The notes beneath the pieces were generated by a model. The model worked only from the letters and a program-made list of their open reading frames with translations, was not told the DNA's origin and did not search any database. Shown here in pieces: positions 27,939-36,652 of a stretch of DNA of 64,000 bases. The stretch is from Georgfuchsia toluolica. GTDB taxonomy: Bacteria > Pseudomonadota > Gammaproteobacteria > Burkholderiales > Rhodocyclaceae. Position numbers and translations under genes: made by a program. Positions within the stretch are counted from its first letter, which is position 1. Every line of letters starts with the position of its first letter. The DNA is taken from positions 496,001 through 560,000 of the forward strand of contig NZ_CAJQUM010000001.1 of assembly GCF_907163265.1 (NCBI RefSeq). The letters are read 5' to 3'.

Positions 27939-28162
27939 GCGGCAGCGGTATATTGCTCGGTTTCAATGAAGAGCAGGTCTCACGCTTCGGCATGACGTTC
28001 GTGCTGGGAGGCCTCATGCTCTACATGCTTTTCATTATTGGCGAACTGGCCTATAGATCCAGGGCGGGCAAAACCGGCACCTTTGTGCTGTTCTTCGTGC
28101 TTTCCTTCGGCATGGTAGGCTTTGTCGCCAAACTTTTCATCCAGAATTTTTGGGGGATTTGA
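27935..28162 (+). CDS. DUF2788 small membrane protein
   Basis: A 75-residue protein with two transmembrane helices (about 19-38, [20 protein letters not shown], and 49-70, [20 protein letters not shown]) joined by a short basic loop. It matches the DUF2788 family, small inner-membrane proteins found downstream of argG in Betaproteobacteria. Function unknown. It is coupled to argG by an ATGA overlap. Confidence 0.85.
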   Translation: MSGSGILLGFNEEQVSRFGMTFVLGGLMLYMLFIIGELAYRSRAGKTGTFVLFFVLSFGMVGFVAKLFIQNFWGI

Positions 28163-28163
28163 A

Positions 28164-28478
28164 ATGCCGCAGTTCGACAATGTTTCCGTGGTCAAAAAGG
28201 CCAATGTCTATTTCGACGGCAAGTGCGTCAGCCATACCGTTGTACTGGCGGACGGCGTGAAGAAGTCGGTTGGTGTGGTGTTGCCCGCCAAATTGACCTT
28301 CAATACTGGCGTGCCGGAAACCATGGAAACCGTGGCGGGCTCGGTGCGCTATCGTATCAAGGGCGATACAGCCTGGAAAACCGCCAGGGCGGGCGAGAGC
28401 TTCAGTGTTCCGGGCAACTCCAGCTTTGACATCGAAGTCACGGAAGAGCCTTATCATTACGTCTGTCACTTTGGCTAA
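28164..28478 (+). CDS. ppnP: Pyrimidine/purine nucleoside phosphorylase (YaiE-like)
   Basis: A 104-residue cupin-fold protein of the PpnP/DUF1255 family, which phosphorolyses several nucleosides. Features: [57 protein letters not shown] and the ending PYHYVCHFG. The ATG at 28164 sits just after the DUF2788 stop; the longer frame adds 14 residues overlapping that gene and was rejected. Confidence 0.92.
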   Translation: MPQFDNVSVVKKANVYFDGKCVSHTVVLADGVKKSVGVVLPAKLTFNTGVPETMETVAGSVRYRIKGDTAWKTARAGESFSVPGNSSFDIEVTEEPYHYVCHFG

Positions 28479-28490
28479 TGGCCGACTGAA

Positions 28491-28985
28491 ATGCCTTCGT
28501 TCGATATTTCTTCCGAAGCGGATATGGTGGCGTTGAAAAACGCCATCGATGTCGCCGCGCGGCAGATCGACAACCGCTACGACTTCAAGGGCACATCGGC
28601 GGCCGTCGAATTGAACGAAAAAGACAAGGCCATCACGCTGTTCGCCGACTCCGACTTCCAGCTCGACCAGATCAAGGACATCCTGTTTCCTGCGATGGAA
28701 AAGAAGGAAGCCGAAAGCACCAAGCGCCTTGATCACGGCGATGTGGGCAAGATTTCCGGCAACAAGGTGAAGCAGGTGCTGAAAATCAAGATCGGCATCG
28801 AAAGCGAACTGGCGAAAAAAATCGTCAGGCTTATCAAGGACAGCAAACTCAAAGTGCAGGCCAGCATCCAGGGCGACGCGGTGCGCGTGGCCGGTGCCAA
28901 GCGTGACCTGTTGCAGGAAACCATCGCGCTGGTGAGAAAGTCGATTACCGACTTTCCCCTCAATTACGGCAATTTCCGCGACTAG
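28491..28985 (+). CDS. yajQ: YajQ family nucleotide-binding protein (UPF0234)
   Basis: A 164-residue YajQ protein with two RNP-like ferredoxin folds: MPSFDISSEADMVALKNAID at the start, NRYDFKGTSAAVELNEKDK, and the C-terminal VRVAGAKRDLLQETIALVR ending DFPLNYGNFRD. Members bind nucleotides, and some bind cyclic-di-GMP and regulate gene expression. It ends the arg-containing run; no terminator hairpin is evident after it. Confidence 0.95.
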   Translation: MPSFDISSEADMVALKNAIDVAARQIDNRYDFKGTSAAVELNEKDKAITLFADSDFQLDQIKDILFPAMEKKEAESTKRLDHGDVGKISGNKVKQVLKIKIGIESELAKKIVRLIKDSKLKVQASIQGDAVRVAGAKRDLLQETIALVRKSITDFPLNYGNFRD

Positions 28986-29369
28986 ATTCTTGTTTGCGAA
29001 ATGACGACTGCCAGGTTCAGGTGGTTCCTGTCAAATAGCCATTTCCTAAAGTCAAAAACATCACCGAGGTATATTGCAATAGTCGTAACAATTGGTTGTA
29101 CCCAAGGTTCTAATTGAAGCCTGAGTCAGGGCGACAATGCAATTGTCTAACGGTTTTATTCATTATTTTGTGAGGTGGCTTCGCGTTCAGTATTTATTCA
29201 TTGCTGATACACTGAACCAGTTTCTTGGATTATCGATGAAGCAAATCAATTCCGCATCTTTCATACATCAAAATATCTTAAAGAAGTTTCTCCAGGGTAA
29301 CTGCCCGAAGATATTGACTAAAGTTCTGATCAGGGGAAAGCCCCTCAACTTTTCTGGGTAACTCAGCTT
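28986..29369. other. AT-richer gap between yajQ and a lipoprotein gene
   Basis: These 384 bases are clearly lower in GC than the neighbourhood. A 74-codon open frame (29137-29361, MQLSNGFIHYFVRWLRV...) lies in it, ending just before the lipoprotein ATG. It has no recognised family, no clear ribosome binding site and unusual residue use (many Ile, Phe, Lys, Asn), so I do not call it a gene. The stretch may hold the promoter of the lipoprotein gene. Confidence 0.5.
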
Positions 29370-30629
29370 ATGTTCCAACACTCAGTCCGTTTGTTTCTTG
29401 CCCTTATCGCAACTGCACTTGTTTCCGGCTGTAGTGGTGGAGGCAGTTCGGCGCCGCCACCAGCAGGCGGTTTGACTCTTGTTCCTAAAGATGGCCTGAT
29501 TCTGGTTAGTTGGAATGAAGATCCAGGTGTCCAGTACGATCTTTGGTACGCCCCGACATCAAATGTTGAGTCATGCCAGAGCACCAATGGCGGAATTCCA
29601 GCAAGTTGCCTGTTACGTACTCACATACGCTCACCTTATCTCGCATCTGGCCTGATCAATGGTGTGACGTATTATTTTGTTATGAACGGTCGCAAGAGCG
29701 ATGGTCCGGCTGGAGCCAATACGGCCATCGTGTCAGCCACTCCCAGCATGGCGGGTGCAACCTGGCAAGCGGCTGCAAGCCTTGGTAGTAGCGATATGCA
29801 TGGCATCACATATGGCACCGATCTCACGAATCTTGTTGGGTATCACGTGGCTGTTGGCAACGCAGGCGCAATTTTCAATAGCACCGATGGTGTCAATTGG
29901 ACAGCAGTAGTTCCCTCACCGACGGGGAATAACCTGAATGCCGCTGTTTATTCTCTAGGTAAATTCATTGCTGCCGGTGCCGCAGGCAGTATTTTGTATA
30001 GTCCGGATACGGTAACCTGGACAACGGCTGTATCTGGTACCGCACAGACGCTGAACGCACTTGGCACCGATACAGCAACGGTTGTCGCTGTAGGCGATTC
30101 GGGAACTATCCTCTATTCAAACAATCCCACCGCATGGACTACAGCCACTTCGCCTACCGTCAACAATCTACATGGTGTCGCCTACTCGCCATTTCCTAAT
30201 TCAACCTGGGTAGCGGTCGGCGATGCTGGAACCCTGATCTCCAGCTTTGATGGCGTTACCTGGCATACGGTTGTTTCTGGTACGAGTTCAAACCTTGAAA
30301 GCGTCGCAGTTCTGGCGTTGACAAATCCAACGACACTGGTTACGACCTACACTTTCGTGGCGGTAGGCGCTGGCGGAACGGTACTTACGAGCAGCGATGG
30401 AGTTACCTGGACCAGCCAGATAGTGGTTTCCGCCCCCGATCTGTTTGCGGTTTCCGCTATGTCCCAGTTCGTTGCCGTGGGAGCCAACGGCTCAATTTTT
30501 ACCAGCCTGGACGGGATAACCTGGCACCAAGCAACTAGCGGTACGGCGGCCACGTTGTATGGTGTGATAGGGGCAGCAGGCCAGTACAATGCAATTGGAC
30601 AAGCCGGGGCCAATATTTACTCACAGTAA
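29370..30629 (+). CDS. Repeat-built lipoprotein with FN3-like domain and beta-propeller-type repeats
   Basis: A 419-residue lipoprotein: signal with lipobox LVSGC (Cys21), low-complexity GGGSSAPPPAGG linker, a fibronectin-III-like domain (about 32-127, with YDLWYAP, LINGVTYYFVM and AIVSATP), then about six repeats of 40-50 residues built on the pattern VAVGxxGTIxxSxDGVTW-TxxxSGT, resembling BNR/YCF48-type propeller blades. It should be exported and membrane-anchored; a ligand- or surface-binding role is inferred. Codon use is visibly more AT-rich than flanking genes, which suggests acquisition or relaxed selection. Confidence 0.75.
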   Translation: MFQHSVRLFLALIATALVSGCSGGGSSAPPPAGGLTLVPKDGLILVSWNEDPGVQYDLWYAPTSNVESCQSTNGGIPASCLLRTHIRSPYLASGLINGVTYYFVMNGRKSDGPAGANTAIVSATPSMAGATWQAAASLGSSDMHGITYGTDLTNLVGYHVAVGNAGAIFNSTDGVNWTAVVPSPTGNNLNAAVYSLGKFIAAGAAGSILYSPDTVTWTTAVSGTAQTLNALGTDTATVVAVGDSGTILYSNNPTAWTTATSPTVNNLHGVAYSPFPNSTWVAVGDAGTLISSFDGVTWHTVVSGTSSNLESVAVLALTNPTTLVTTYTFVAVGAGGTVLTSSDGVTWTSQIVVSAPDLFAVSAMSQFVAVGANGSIFTSLDGITWHQATSGTAATLYGVIGAAGQYNAIGQAGANIYSQ

Positions 30630-30861
30630 CTTCTAGCCATCCATATGGTATATATGCCCAAGCGTCTGCTTATGACTGGAGGGGCGCGCGGATTTATGGC
30701 TGCGTAAAGCAGATCGGACGACGGTGCCTGGATTCTTCGGTATCCGCCCGCTTAGGCCGAACAACAGAAGTTCGGTTTGCTCCAGCCGATAGGCTGGCTT
30801 AGGCGCGAAAGTACCGGCTAACCTGGCAAGCGCGTGATCAGCTGCCCGCGGTATTTTCGCT
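30630..30861. other. Intergenic stretch with two hairpins between convergent genes
   Basis: A 232-base gap. It contains CCGAAC/GTTCGG (30757-30762, 30770-30775) and CCAGCC/GGCTGG with a GATA loop (30782-30787, 30792-30797), but no T-run and no open frame worth calling. It might end one or both convergent transcripts or encode a small RNA; there is no direct support for the latter. Confidence 0.4.
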
Positions 30862-31572
30862 TCAAGCGGTTAACACTTCGATCCAGTGCCCATAGATTCT
30901 GTTGGCGACGGCGCGCATTGCGGAAATACGCTCTTCCAGCCGCTCGTACATTTCCTCAGGCCGCTGCACCGAAGAGCCGGGTGTGGCGTTTTCCTTTTGC
31001 CACGACCGATTCCACAAACGAATCATGGCTTCGGTCATCTCGATATGGCATTGCATACCCAGTGTCTTGCCGATGGCATAGGCCTGGTTGCCGCAATAAT
31101 CGCTTTGCAGCAGGCGCGTGGCGCCGGGCGGAATGGAAAAGGTTTCACCATGCCAATGAAAGGCCTCAAACGATTGCGTGTCGCCAAGCCATTCGCCTGC
31201 GAGCGGACTGGTGATTTCGACGCGGCCCCAGCCGATTTCCTTGACCGGATTGCGCGATACGGTTGCGCCTAGCGACTTGGCAATGAGTTGGCCGCCGAGA
31301 CAATGACCGATGACGGGAATGTCACGCGATACCGCCTGCCGGATCAGGTCGAGTATCGGTGGAATCCAGGGCAGATCGTCATTGACGCTCATCGGCCCGC
31401 CCATGAAGCAGAACCCGCTGAACGCCTCGATTGATGCGGGGACGGCTTCTCCTTCATCGATTTTGATGAGTTGCCAAGGTACCGAGTGAGCGTCGAGGAA
31501 TGTGGCAAAATAGCCCGGCCCTTCGCTGCTGGTATGCCTGAACACCGCGACCGGCTTTGTCACCGAATTCAT
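30862..31572 (-). CDS. Class I glutamine amidotransferase-like protein
   Basis: A 236-residue stand-alone GATase1 protein, like the 'GMP synthase glutamine amidotransferase domain' proteins. The nucleophile elbow is GHCLGGQ (Cys91), and the second part of the triad appears as MQCHIEMT (His and Glu). MGGPMSVNDDLPWI near residue 58 forms the oxyanion loop. No synthetase domain is attached, so the substrate is unknown; gamma-glutamyl hydrolase activity (as in PuuD-like or GuaA-like homologues) is possible. The start at 31572 was chosen because upstream codons run into the inverted-repeat element. Confidence 0.85.
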   Translation of the reverse strand: MNSVTKPVAVFRHTSSEGPGYFATFLDAHSVPWQLIKIDEGEAVPASIEAFSGFCFMGGPMSVNDDLPWIPPILDLIRQAVSRDIPVIGHCLGGQLIAKSLGATVSRNPVKEIGWGRVEITSPLAGEWLGDTQSFEAFHWHGETFSIPPGATRLLQSDYCGNQAYAIGKTLGMQCHIEMTEAMIRLWNRSWQKENATPGSSVQRPEEMYERLEERISAMRAVANRIYGHWIEVLTA

Positions 31573-31619
31573 CTCTGCTGTCCTTTGCTGATGGCGAATT
31601 TTAGCGCGCCGGTATTCCA

Positions 31620-31887
31620 AGGGTCTGTTCTCAATCAGGCGACGTGTGCGAACGAGGCGAATCCGGTGCAGGGCAAGGCGCGAGGAGAGCGATTTGGTTG
31701 TTCCAAATAAACGACGAGCAACGCCGCCATGCGGCAGATTCGCCCGTTCCCTCCGGATTGCGGCAAAATGCGGCGTCTGCGGCGTTGTCGGGCTTGCCAA
31801 GGGGCTGGCCATTGGCAAGCCCTCCGCCTTGCATCCATCCGCATTTCGCCAGCAACGCATCGCGCCGACTAATTGAGAACAGACCCT
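31620..31887. mobile_element. MITE-like 268-bp element with 16-bp terminal inverted repeats
   Basis: AGGGTCTGTTCTCAAT (31620-31635) is repeated as its exact complement ATTGAGAACAGACCCT at 31872-31887; with three mismatches the repeats extend to about 25 bp (inner TAGTCGGCG against CAGGCGACG). The interior has further inverted repeats (GGGCTTGCCAA/TTGGCAAGCCC; CAACGCCGC/GCGGCGTTG) and no meaningful coding frame. Size, termini and lack of a gene fit a non-autonomous miniature element. No clear target duplication is visible. It ends two bases before the Nudix start codon. Confidence 0.7.
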
Positions 31888-31889
31888 AG

Positions 31890-32492
31890 ATGCACGATTT
31901 ACTTTCTGTCGAGAATCTGAGGCAATGGTTGCGCCAGGCGCATACCTTTGAGCCCGAGCACAGTGAAGACGTTGTTGCCCTTGAGGGACTGACGCCGGCA
32001 GCGGTGCTGGTGCCGCTGGTGGTGCGCGAGAGCGGCATTACGCTATTGCTGACGCAGCGCACGGCGCATTTGCATAATCATGCCGGCCAGATCAGTTTTC
32101 CTGGCGGCCGCATCGACCCCGAGGATTCCGGTTACGTCGCGGCGGCATTGCGCGAGGCCGAGGAGGAAGTTGGACTGGTCGCGGGTCAGATTGAAGTGAT
32201 TGCGACCCTGCCGAGGTATGGCACCGTTACCGGTTTTATCATCGAACCCGTGGTGGGGCTGGTGACGCCGCCGCTTAATCTGAAACTCGACGATTTCGAG
32301 GTGGCTGACGTGTTCGAGGTTCCGCTCGGTTTCCTCATGGATGAAGCCAACTGGCGTCTTGAAAATGTCGCGTTTGGCGGAAGGACCCGCCAGTATTGGA
32401 CCATGCCGTGGCGTGACCGTTATATCTGGGGCGCCACCGCCGGCATGATCGTGAATTTCAAGCACTGTCTTGATCATGGGCGGCGGCGCTGA
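31890..32492 (+). CDS. Nudix hydrolase, CoA pyrophosphatase type
   Basis: A 200-residue protein with a complete Nudix box (GGRIDPEDSGYVAAALREAE followed by EEVG, about residues 72-95) preceded by LLLTQRTAHLHNHAGQISFP, the UPF0035 motif of CoA pyrophosphatases (NudL). It would cleave CoA to 4'-phosphopantetheine and 3',5'-ADP. The ATG at 31890 lies immediately after a MITE-like element, with no recognisable ribosome binding site, so the natural leader seems to have been replaced. Confidence 0.92.
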   Translation: MHDLLSVENLRQWLRQAHTFEPEHSEDVVALEGLTPAAVLVPLVVRESGITLLLTQRTAHLHNHAGQISFPGGRIDPEDSGYVAAALREAEEEVGLVAGQIEVIATLPRYGTVTGFIIEPVVGLVTPPLNLKLDDFEVADVFEVPLGFLMDEANWRLENVAFGGRTRQYWTMPWRDRYIWGATAGMIVNFKHCLDHGRRR

Positions 32493-32548
32493 TTCATGGC
32501 TATCGCTGTGGTATCTTCGCCCGATTCCAGCCCTGTTGGTTTTCCAGC

Positions 32549-33475
32549 ATGACCCTGTTCCCCGCCATCGTCGCGCTTGTCATTGAGCAGTACCGGCCCC
32601 TGCCGGTACAAGGCTGGGTAATGGCGCCGCTGAGCCGTAGTTTCGCCTTCCTCGACCGCCAGTTCAATGACGGGAAATATCGTCACGGCATAGTGGCCTG
32701 GCTGTTCGGCGTGGCGGCTCCGGCGTTGCTGCTGGCCATCGGCTATCTGCTGCTGGCCGCCAGTTACCCCCTTGCCGCCCTGCTGCTGGCAGTTGCCACG
32801 CTTTATCTAACCATGGGCTTCCGCCAGTTCAGTCATCATTTCACCAATGTGCAGTTGGCATTGCGCGCAGGAGAACTCGACCGCGCCAGAGCGCTTCTGG
32901 CCGAGTGGCGTGGCAGGTCGGGTGACCGGCTTGGCTCCAACGAGATTGCCCGTCTGGCGATGGAACAGGCCTTGATCGAATGCCACCGGCATGTCTTTGC
33001 GCCTTTGATCTGGTTTAGCCTGTTCGGGCCTGGTGGGGCGTTGTTCTACCGTCTGGCCCTGTTTGCACAGAGATACTGGAAAGACGGCCCGCCGGAAATC
33101 GGAAGCACGCGCTTCGGCCAGTTTTCTCAACGTGCCTTTTATCTGATCGACTGGTTGCCGTTGCGGCTCACGGCCGTCGCTTTTGCCGTGACAGGCGATT
33201 TCGAGGATGCGATCTTCTGCTGGCGCACTCAGGCAGCAGGCTGGCCGGAACCGGAGCAAGGTATACTCCTCGCCAGCGGTGCCGGCGCCATGGGCGTTCG
33301 CCTTGGTTTGCCGGTTCAGGATAGTGCTTATGGCGTTGAAGACCGCCCGGAAATGGGGCTGGGTGACGATGCCGATGCCGATTTCATGCAAAGCGCCATT
33401 GGCCTTGCCTGGCGTACCTTGGTGCTTTACCTGCTGGTAATGGCATTGGTCTGGATTGCCGGCTGGGTTAACTGA
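32549..33475 (+). CDS. CobD/CbiB-superfamily membrane protein
   Basis: A 308-residue inner-membrane protein with about four hydrophobic helices (55-90 region, 150-170, and a final helix 285-304) and CobD/CbiB-like segments: GFRQFSHHFTNVQLALRAGE, MEQALIECHRHVFAPLIWF and LDWLPLRLTAVAFAVTGDFE-type pattern (here IDWLPLRLTAVAFAVTGDFE). True CobD makes adenosylcobinamide phosphate; this copy is not near any cobalamin gene and belongs to a divergent, regulatory-looking branch also called AmpE/CobD-like. Exact function unknown. Confidence 0.8.
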   Translation: MTLFPAIVALVIEQYRPLPVQGWVMAPLSRSFAFLDRQFNDGKYRHGIVAWLFGVAAPALLLAIGYLLLAASYPLAALLLAVATLYLTMGFRQFSHHFTNVQLALRAGELDRARALLAEWRGRSGDRLGSNEIARLAMEQALIECHRHVFAPLIWFSLFGPGGALFYRLALFAQRYWKDGPPEIGSTRFGQFSQRAFYLIDWLPLRLTAVAFAVTGDFEDAIFCWRTQAAGWPEPEQGILLASGAGAMGVRLGLPVQDSAYGVEDRPEMGLGDDADADFMQSAIGLAWRTLVLYLLVMALVWIAGWVN

Positions 33476-33549
33476 TCTGATATTTGATATTTCGGCTTTC
33501 TCCATCAAGGGATGGAGTTGCTTTTTACAGGTTTGATTTCTGGAGAAAT

Positions 33550-34734
33550 ATGATGACAAGAGATGTGGTGGTATTGGGCGCGGCACGTTCCGCCGTAGGT
33601 TCCTTTGGTGGTTCGCTCTCCGGCATCGAGCCGTGCGAACTGGCTGGCATGGTCATGAAGGATGTCATCGCCCGCTCCGGAGTCGATCCCAAGCAAATCA
33701 ACTATGTGACGGTTGGCAACTGCATTCCAACCGAGTCGCGCTTTGCCTATGTGCCGCGAGTTGCCTCGATTCAGGCTGGTCTGGCGCCGGAGTCCATTGC
33801 GATGCAGGTGAATCGTCTGTGCTCTTCCGGCTTGCAGGCCATCGTGTCCACTGCGCAATCAATCATGCTGGGCGATGACGATTTCGGCATCGGCGGCGGC
33901 GTCGAAGTCATGTCGCGCGGTGCTTACCTGAGTCCTGCCATGCGCAGTGGCGCGCGCATGGGCGATACCACCCTGGTCGATGCGATGGTCGCCGTGCTGA
34001 CCGATCCGTTCGGTGTCGGCCACATGGGCCTCACCGCCGAGAATCTGGCGGTGAAATGGAAGATTTCGCGCGAGGAGCAGGATGCCTTCGCGCTCGAATC
34101 GCAACGCCGGGCCGCCGCTGCGCTGGCTGAGGGACGTTTCAAGAGCCAGATTGTCCCGATCACACTGAAAAGCCGCAAGGGCGATCTTGTGTTCGACACC
34201 GATGAATATATCAAGGCCGGCACTACGCTGGAAGTGCTGGCAAAAATGAAGCCGGCTTTCAAGAAAGACGGTACGGTGACTGCCGGCAATGCATCCGGCA
34301 TTAACGATGCAGCTTCGTTCTTCGTGCTGGCCGCCGCCGATGTCGCTGCAAAGTCCGGCTACAAGCCGATTGCGCGCCTGGTGTCGTATGCCGTCGCTGG
34401 CGTGCCGAATGACGTGATGGGTGAAGGTCCGATCCCGGCCACCAAACTGGCCCTGAAACGCGCTGGCCTGACGCTGGATCAGATGGATGTGATCGAGGCC
34501 AATGAAGCCTTTGCCGCGCAGTCGATCACGGTTTCGAAGGGGCTCGGGCTTGACCCGGCCAAGACCAATCCGAATGGCGGCGCCATTGCCATCGGCCACC
34601 CGGTCGGCGCCAGTGGCGCGGTGATCGCTACCAAGGCGCTGTATGAGTTGCAACGCATCAATGGCCGTTACGCGCTGGTCACCTTGTGCATTGGAGGCGG
34701 GCAGGGGATCTCAGTCATCTTCGAACGCATCTGA
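33550..34734 (+). CDS. Acetyl-CoA acetyltransferase (thiolase)
   Basis: A 394-residue thiolase that condenses two acetyl-CoA to acetoacetyl-CoA (or the reverse). Active site segments: nucleophilic Cys in NRLCSSGLQAIVSTA, the His in AIGHPVGASGAVIA, and the C-terminal catalytic Cys in TLCIGGGQGISVIFE. The double start ATGATG at 33550 follows TGGAG. A role in polyhydroxybutyrate synthesis (PhaA) or in fatty-acid/branched-chain degradation (AtoB-like) cannot be separated; no phaB or phaC is present. Confidence 0.92.
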   Translation: MMTRDVVVLGAARSAVGSFGGSLSGIEPCELAGMVMKDVIARSGVDPKQINYVTVGNCIPTESRFAYVPRVASIQAGLAPESIAMQVNRLCSSGLQAIVSTAQSIMLGDDDFGIGGGVEVMSRGAYLSPAMRSGARMGDTTLVDAMVAVLTDPFGVGHMGLTAENLAVKWKISREEQDAFALESQRRAAAALAEGRFKSQIVPITLKSRKGDLVFDTDEYIKAGTTLEVLAKMKPAFKKDGTVTAGNASGINDAASFFVLAAADVAAKSGYKPIARLVSYAVAGVPNDVMGEGPIPATKLALKRAGLTLDQMDVIEANEAFAAQSITVSKGLGLDPAKTNPNGGAIAIGHPVGASGAVIATKALYELQRINGRYALVTLCIGGGQGISVIFERI

Positions 34735-34757
34735 CTTGTTGCCGCCACCGCGACATC

Positions 34758-35723
34758 ATGCTCGTCAATTGTGCCGTCTACCAGAATGGCATCAAGCTGC
34801 GTGATTTGCCGGTCGAGGACATCAGCGATTATGTGATTCGCCCCGACTGTTTCGTCTGGGTCGCTTTGCAAGATGCCAGTCACGAGGAACTGGCCAAGAT
34901 GCAGGAGGAGTTCAGCCTGCATCCGCTCGCAGTCGAGGATGCTCATCACGGCCATCAGCGACCCAAGGTGGAAGAATACGGCGACTCGCTTTTCGTCGTG
35001 ATGCATCTGCTGGAACTGGTCGAGGGCGAACTCAAGACAGGTGAAGTCGATGTCTTCGCCGGCAGGAACTATGTGCTTTCGGTGCGCAATCACTGCAGCC
35101 ACGGTTTCCTCGACGTGCGCGAACGCTGCGAACGCGAATCGCATCTGCTGCAGCATGGTTCCGGCTTCGTGCTCTACGCTTTGATGGATGCGGTGGTCGA
35201 TCGCTATTTCCCGCTGCTGGACGATCTCGACGAGGAACTTGAAGCCATCGAGGAGATCATCTTCGCCAAGGGCAAGGTGCGCAGCAATACCGAACGTTTG
35301 TATGAATTGAAACGCAAGATCACTATATTGAAGCATGCCGTAACGCCACTGATGGAAGCCAGCAGCAAGCTGTCCGGCGGACGCGTGCCGCCGGTTTGCG
35401 TTAATCACGAAGCTTATTTTCGCGACGTGTATGACCATCTGGTGCGCATCAACGCCTCGCTCGACGGTATTCGCGATACCGCCGGCACGGCGATCCAGGT
35501 CAATCTGTCAATGGCGACGATCGAGGAAAATGAAGTGAACAAGCGGCTTGCTGCCTGGGCCGGGATTTTCGCTGTCGCCACCGCCTTTGCCGGCATCTGG
35601 GGCATGAACTTCAAGTCCATGCCAGAACTCGACTGGGCTTACGGCTACCCGGCCGCACTGGCGGTGATCGCAGTGACATGCGGAGTGCTGTACCACCGCT
35701 TCAGGCGCGCCGGCTGGCTATAG
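34758..35723 (+). CDS. corA: CorA-family magnesium/divalent metal transporter
   Basis: A 321-residue protein with a large acidic cytoplasmic domain rich in helices (EYGDSLFVVMHLLELVEGEL, LLDDLDEELEAIEEIIFAKG) and two C-terminal helices around the pore motif GMNF (seen in IWGMNFKSMPELDWAYGYP). The second helix ends with a basic RFRRAGW tail. It forms a pentameric Mg2+/Co2+ channel. The ATG at 34758 was chosen because the longer frame overlaps the thiolase gene. Confidence 0.93.
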   Translation: MLVNCAVYQNGIKLRDLPVEDISDYVIRPDCFVWVALQDASHEELAKMQEEFSLHPLAVEDAHHGHQRPKVEEYGDSLFVVMHLLELVEGELKTGEVDVFAGRNYVLSVRNHCSHGFLDVRERCERESHLLQHGSGFVLYALMDAVVDRYFPLLDDLDEELEAIEEIIFAKGKVRSNTERLYELKRKITILKHAVTPLMEASSKLSGGRVPPVCVNHEAYFRDVYDHLVRINASLDGIRDTAGTAIQVNLSMATIEENEVNKRLAAWAGIFAVATAFAGIWGMNFKSMPELDWAYGYPAALAVIAVTCGVLYHRFRRAGWL

Positions 35724-35912
35724 CCGCTTTCCATACGTCGTTTTCCGCCGCCGCGAAGTACTGCAATCGATGGATCGTTTGCACGGCAGGCTCGTGGTTC
35801 AATGTTGTTTTACGCTATGGCGAATATTGGGCAGGGTAGTCCTTGGTGGATAGTTCTTGCTATCCTTCGGCCATGCCCACTTCAATCACGACAGAGTCAA
35901 AAGGAGACTGAA

Positions 35913-36416
35913 ATGTCCAGCATCATAACGCTCAAGGGAAGCAGCATCGAAGTCAGCGGCGATTTTCCCAAGTCCGGCCAGCAGGCCAAACCGTTTACGC
36001 TGGTCGACAAGGGCCTTGCCGACGTCACGCTGAAGGAGTTTGCCGGCAAGCGCAAGATACTCAACATTTTCCCCAGCATCGACACGCCCACTTGCGCCAT
36101 GTCGGTGCGCAAGTTCAACCAGCAGGCCAACGACAAGCCAAACACCGTCGTGCTCTGCATTTCGGCCGACCTGCCGTTCGCGCAGTCGCGCTTCTGCGGC
36201 GCTGAGGGTCTCAGCAATGTGGTGACGCTGTCCACCATGCGCGGCCGTGGCTTTCTCGAAGACTACGGCGTGGCCTTGAAATCGGGGCCACTGTCCGGCG
36301 TCGCGGCGCGTGGCGTGGTCGTGCTCGACGAGAACGACAAGGTGGTGTACAGTGAACTGGTAAGCGAGATCGCCAACGAACCGGACTACGCGGCGGCACT
36401 TGCGGCGCTGAAGTGA
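35913..36416 (+). CDS. tpx: Thiol peroxidase (atypical 2-Cys peroxiredoxin)
   Basis: A 167-residue Tpx that reduces peroxides with thioredoxin. The peroxidatic Cys is in [17 protein letters not shown] and the resolving Cys in [18 protein letters not shown], with the Tpx-typical spacing of about 34 residues. The C-terminus [20 protein letters not shown] fits the family. The ATG at 35913 follows AAGGAG; the longer frame is not supported. Confidence 0.96.
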   Translation: MSSIITLKGSSIEVSGDFPKSGQQAKPFTLVDKGLADVTLKEFAGKRKILNIFPSIDTPTCAMSVRKFNQQANDKPNTVVLCISADLPFAQSRFCGAEGLSNVVTLSTMRGRGFLEDYGVALKSGPLSGVAARGVVVLDENDKVVYSELVSEIANEPDYAAALAALK

Positions 36417-36652
36417 TCCGTAGATTCTGAAAAAGCGGCTTCAGGGATAAAGGCCGAGAGTCCCGTCGCAGCGCTCGCAAAGCGTTTGCGCGGGATCGGA
36501 ATCGCCAGCGTTGCCCGCTCCTCGAAGGCTTGGTTGGTTGGGAAGGTTACCTCCGGAGTGTGTGCCGAGAAAGAAATGCACGTCAGCCATCAAGCCTCAG
36601 GTGGTGACAATGCTGCGGTAGCGCTGGTCATCTTTCCCGGCGCGCATCGAAA
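36417..36652. other. Non-coding gap after tpx
   Basis: A 236-base gap between tpx (+) and the small minus-strand gene. I see no gene-like frame, no clear terminator and no promoter that I would name. It should hold the ends of two convergent transcripts. Confidence 0.4.

Noticed and set aside
29137-29361. 74-codon open frame MQLSNGFIHYFVRW...
   Set aside because: No clear ribosome binding site, no recognised family, odd residue composition and location in an AT-rich gap; kept only as a note.
30757-30797. Two adjacent hairpins considered as a tRNA or small RNA gene
   Set aside because: No cloverleaf, no T-loop GTTCRANNC or acceptor pairing, and no promoter/terminator pair; unsupported as an RNA gene.
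36211-36480. Minus-strand 89-codon frame overlapping tpx
   Set aside because: Mostly antisense to tpx; Arg/Ser/Pro-rich mirror composition.
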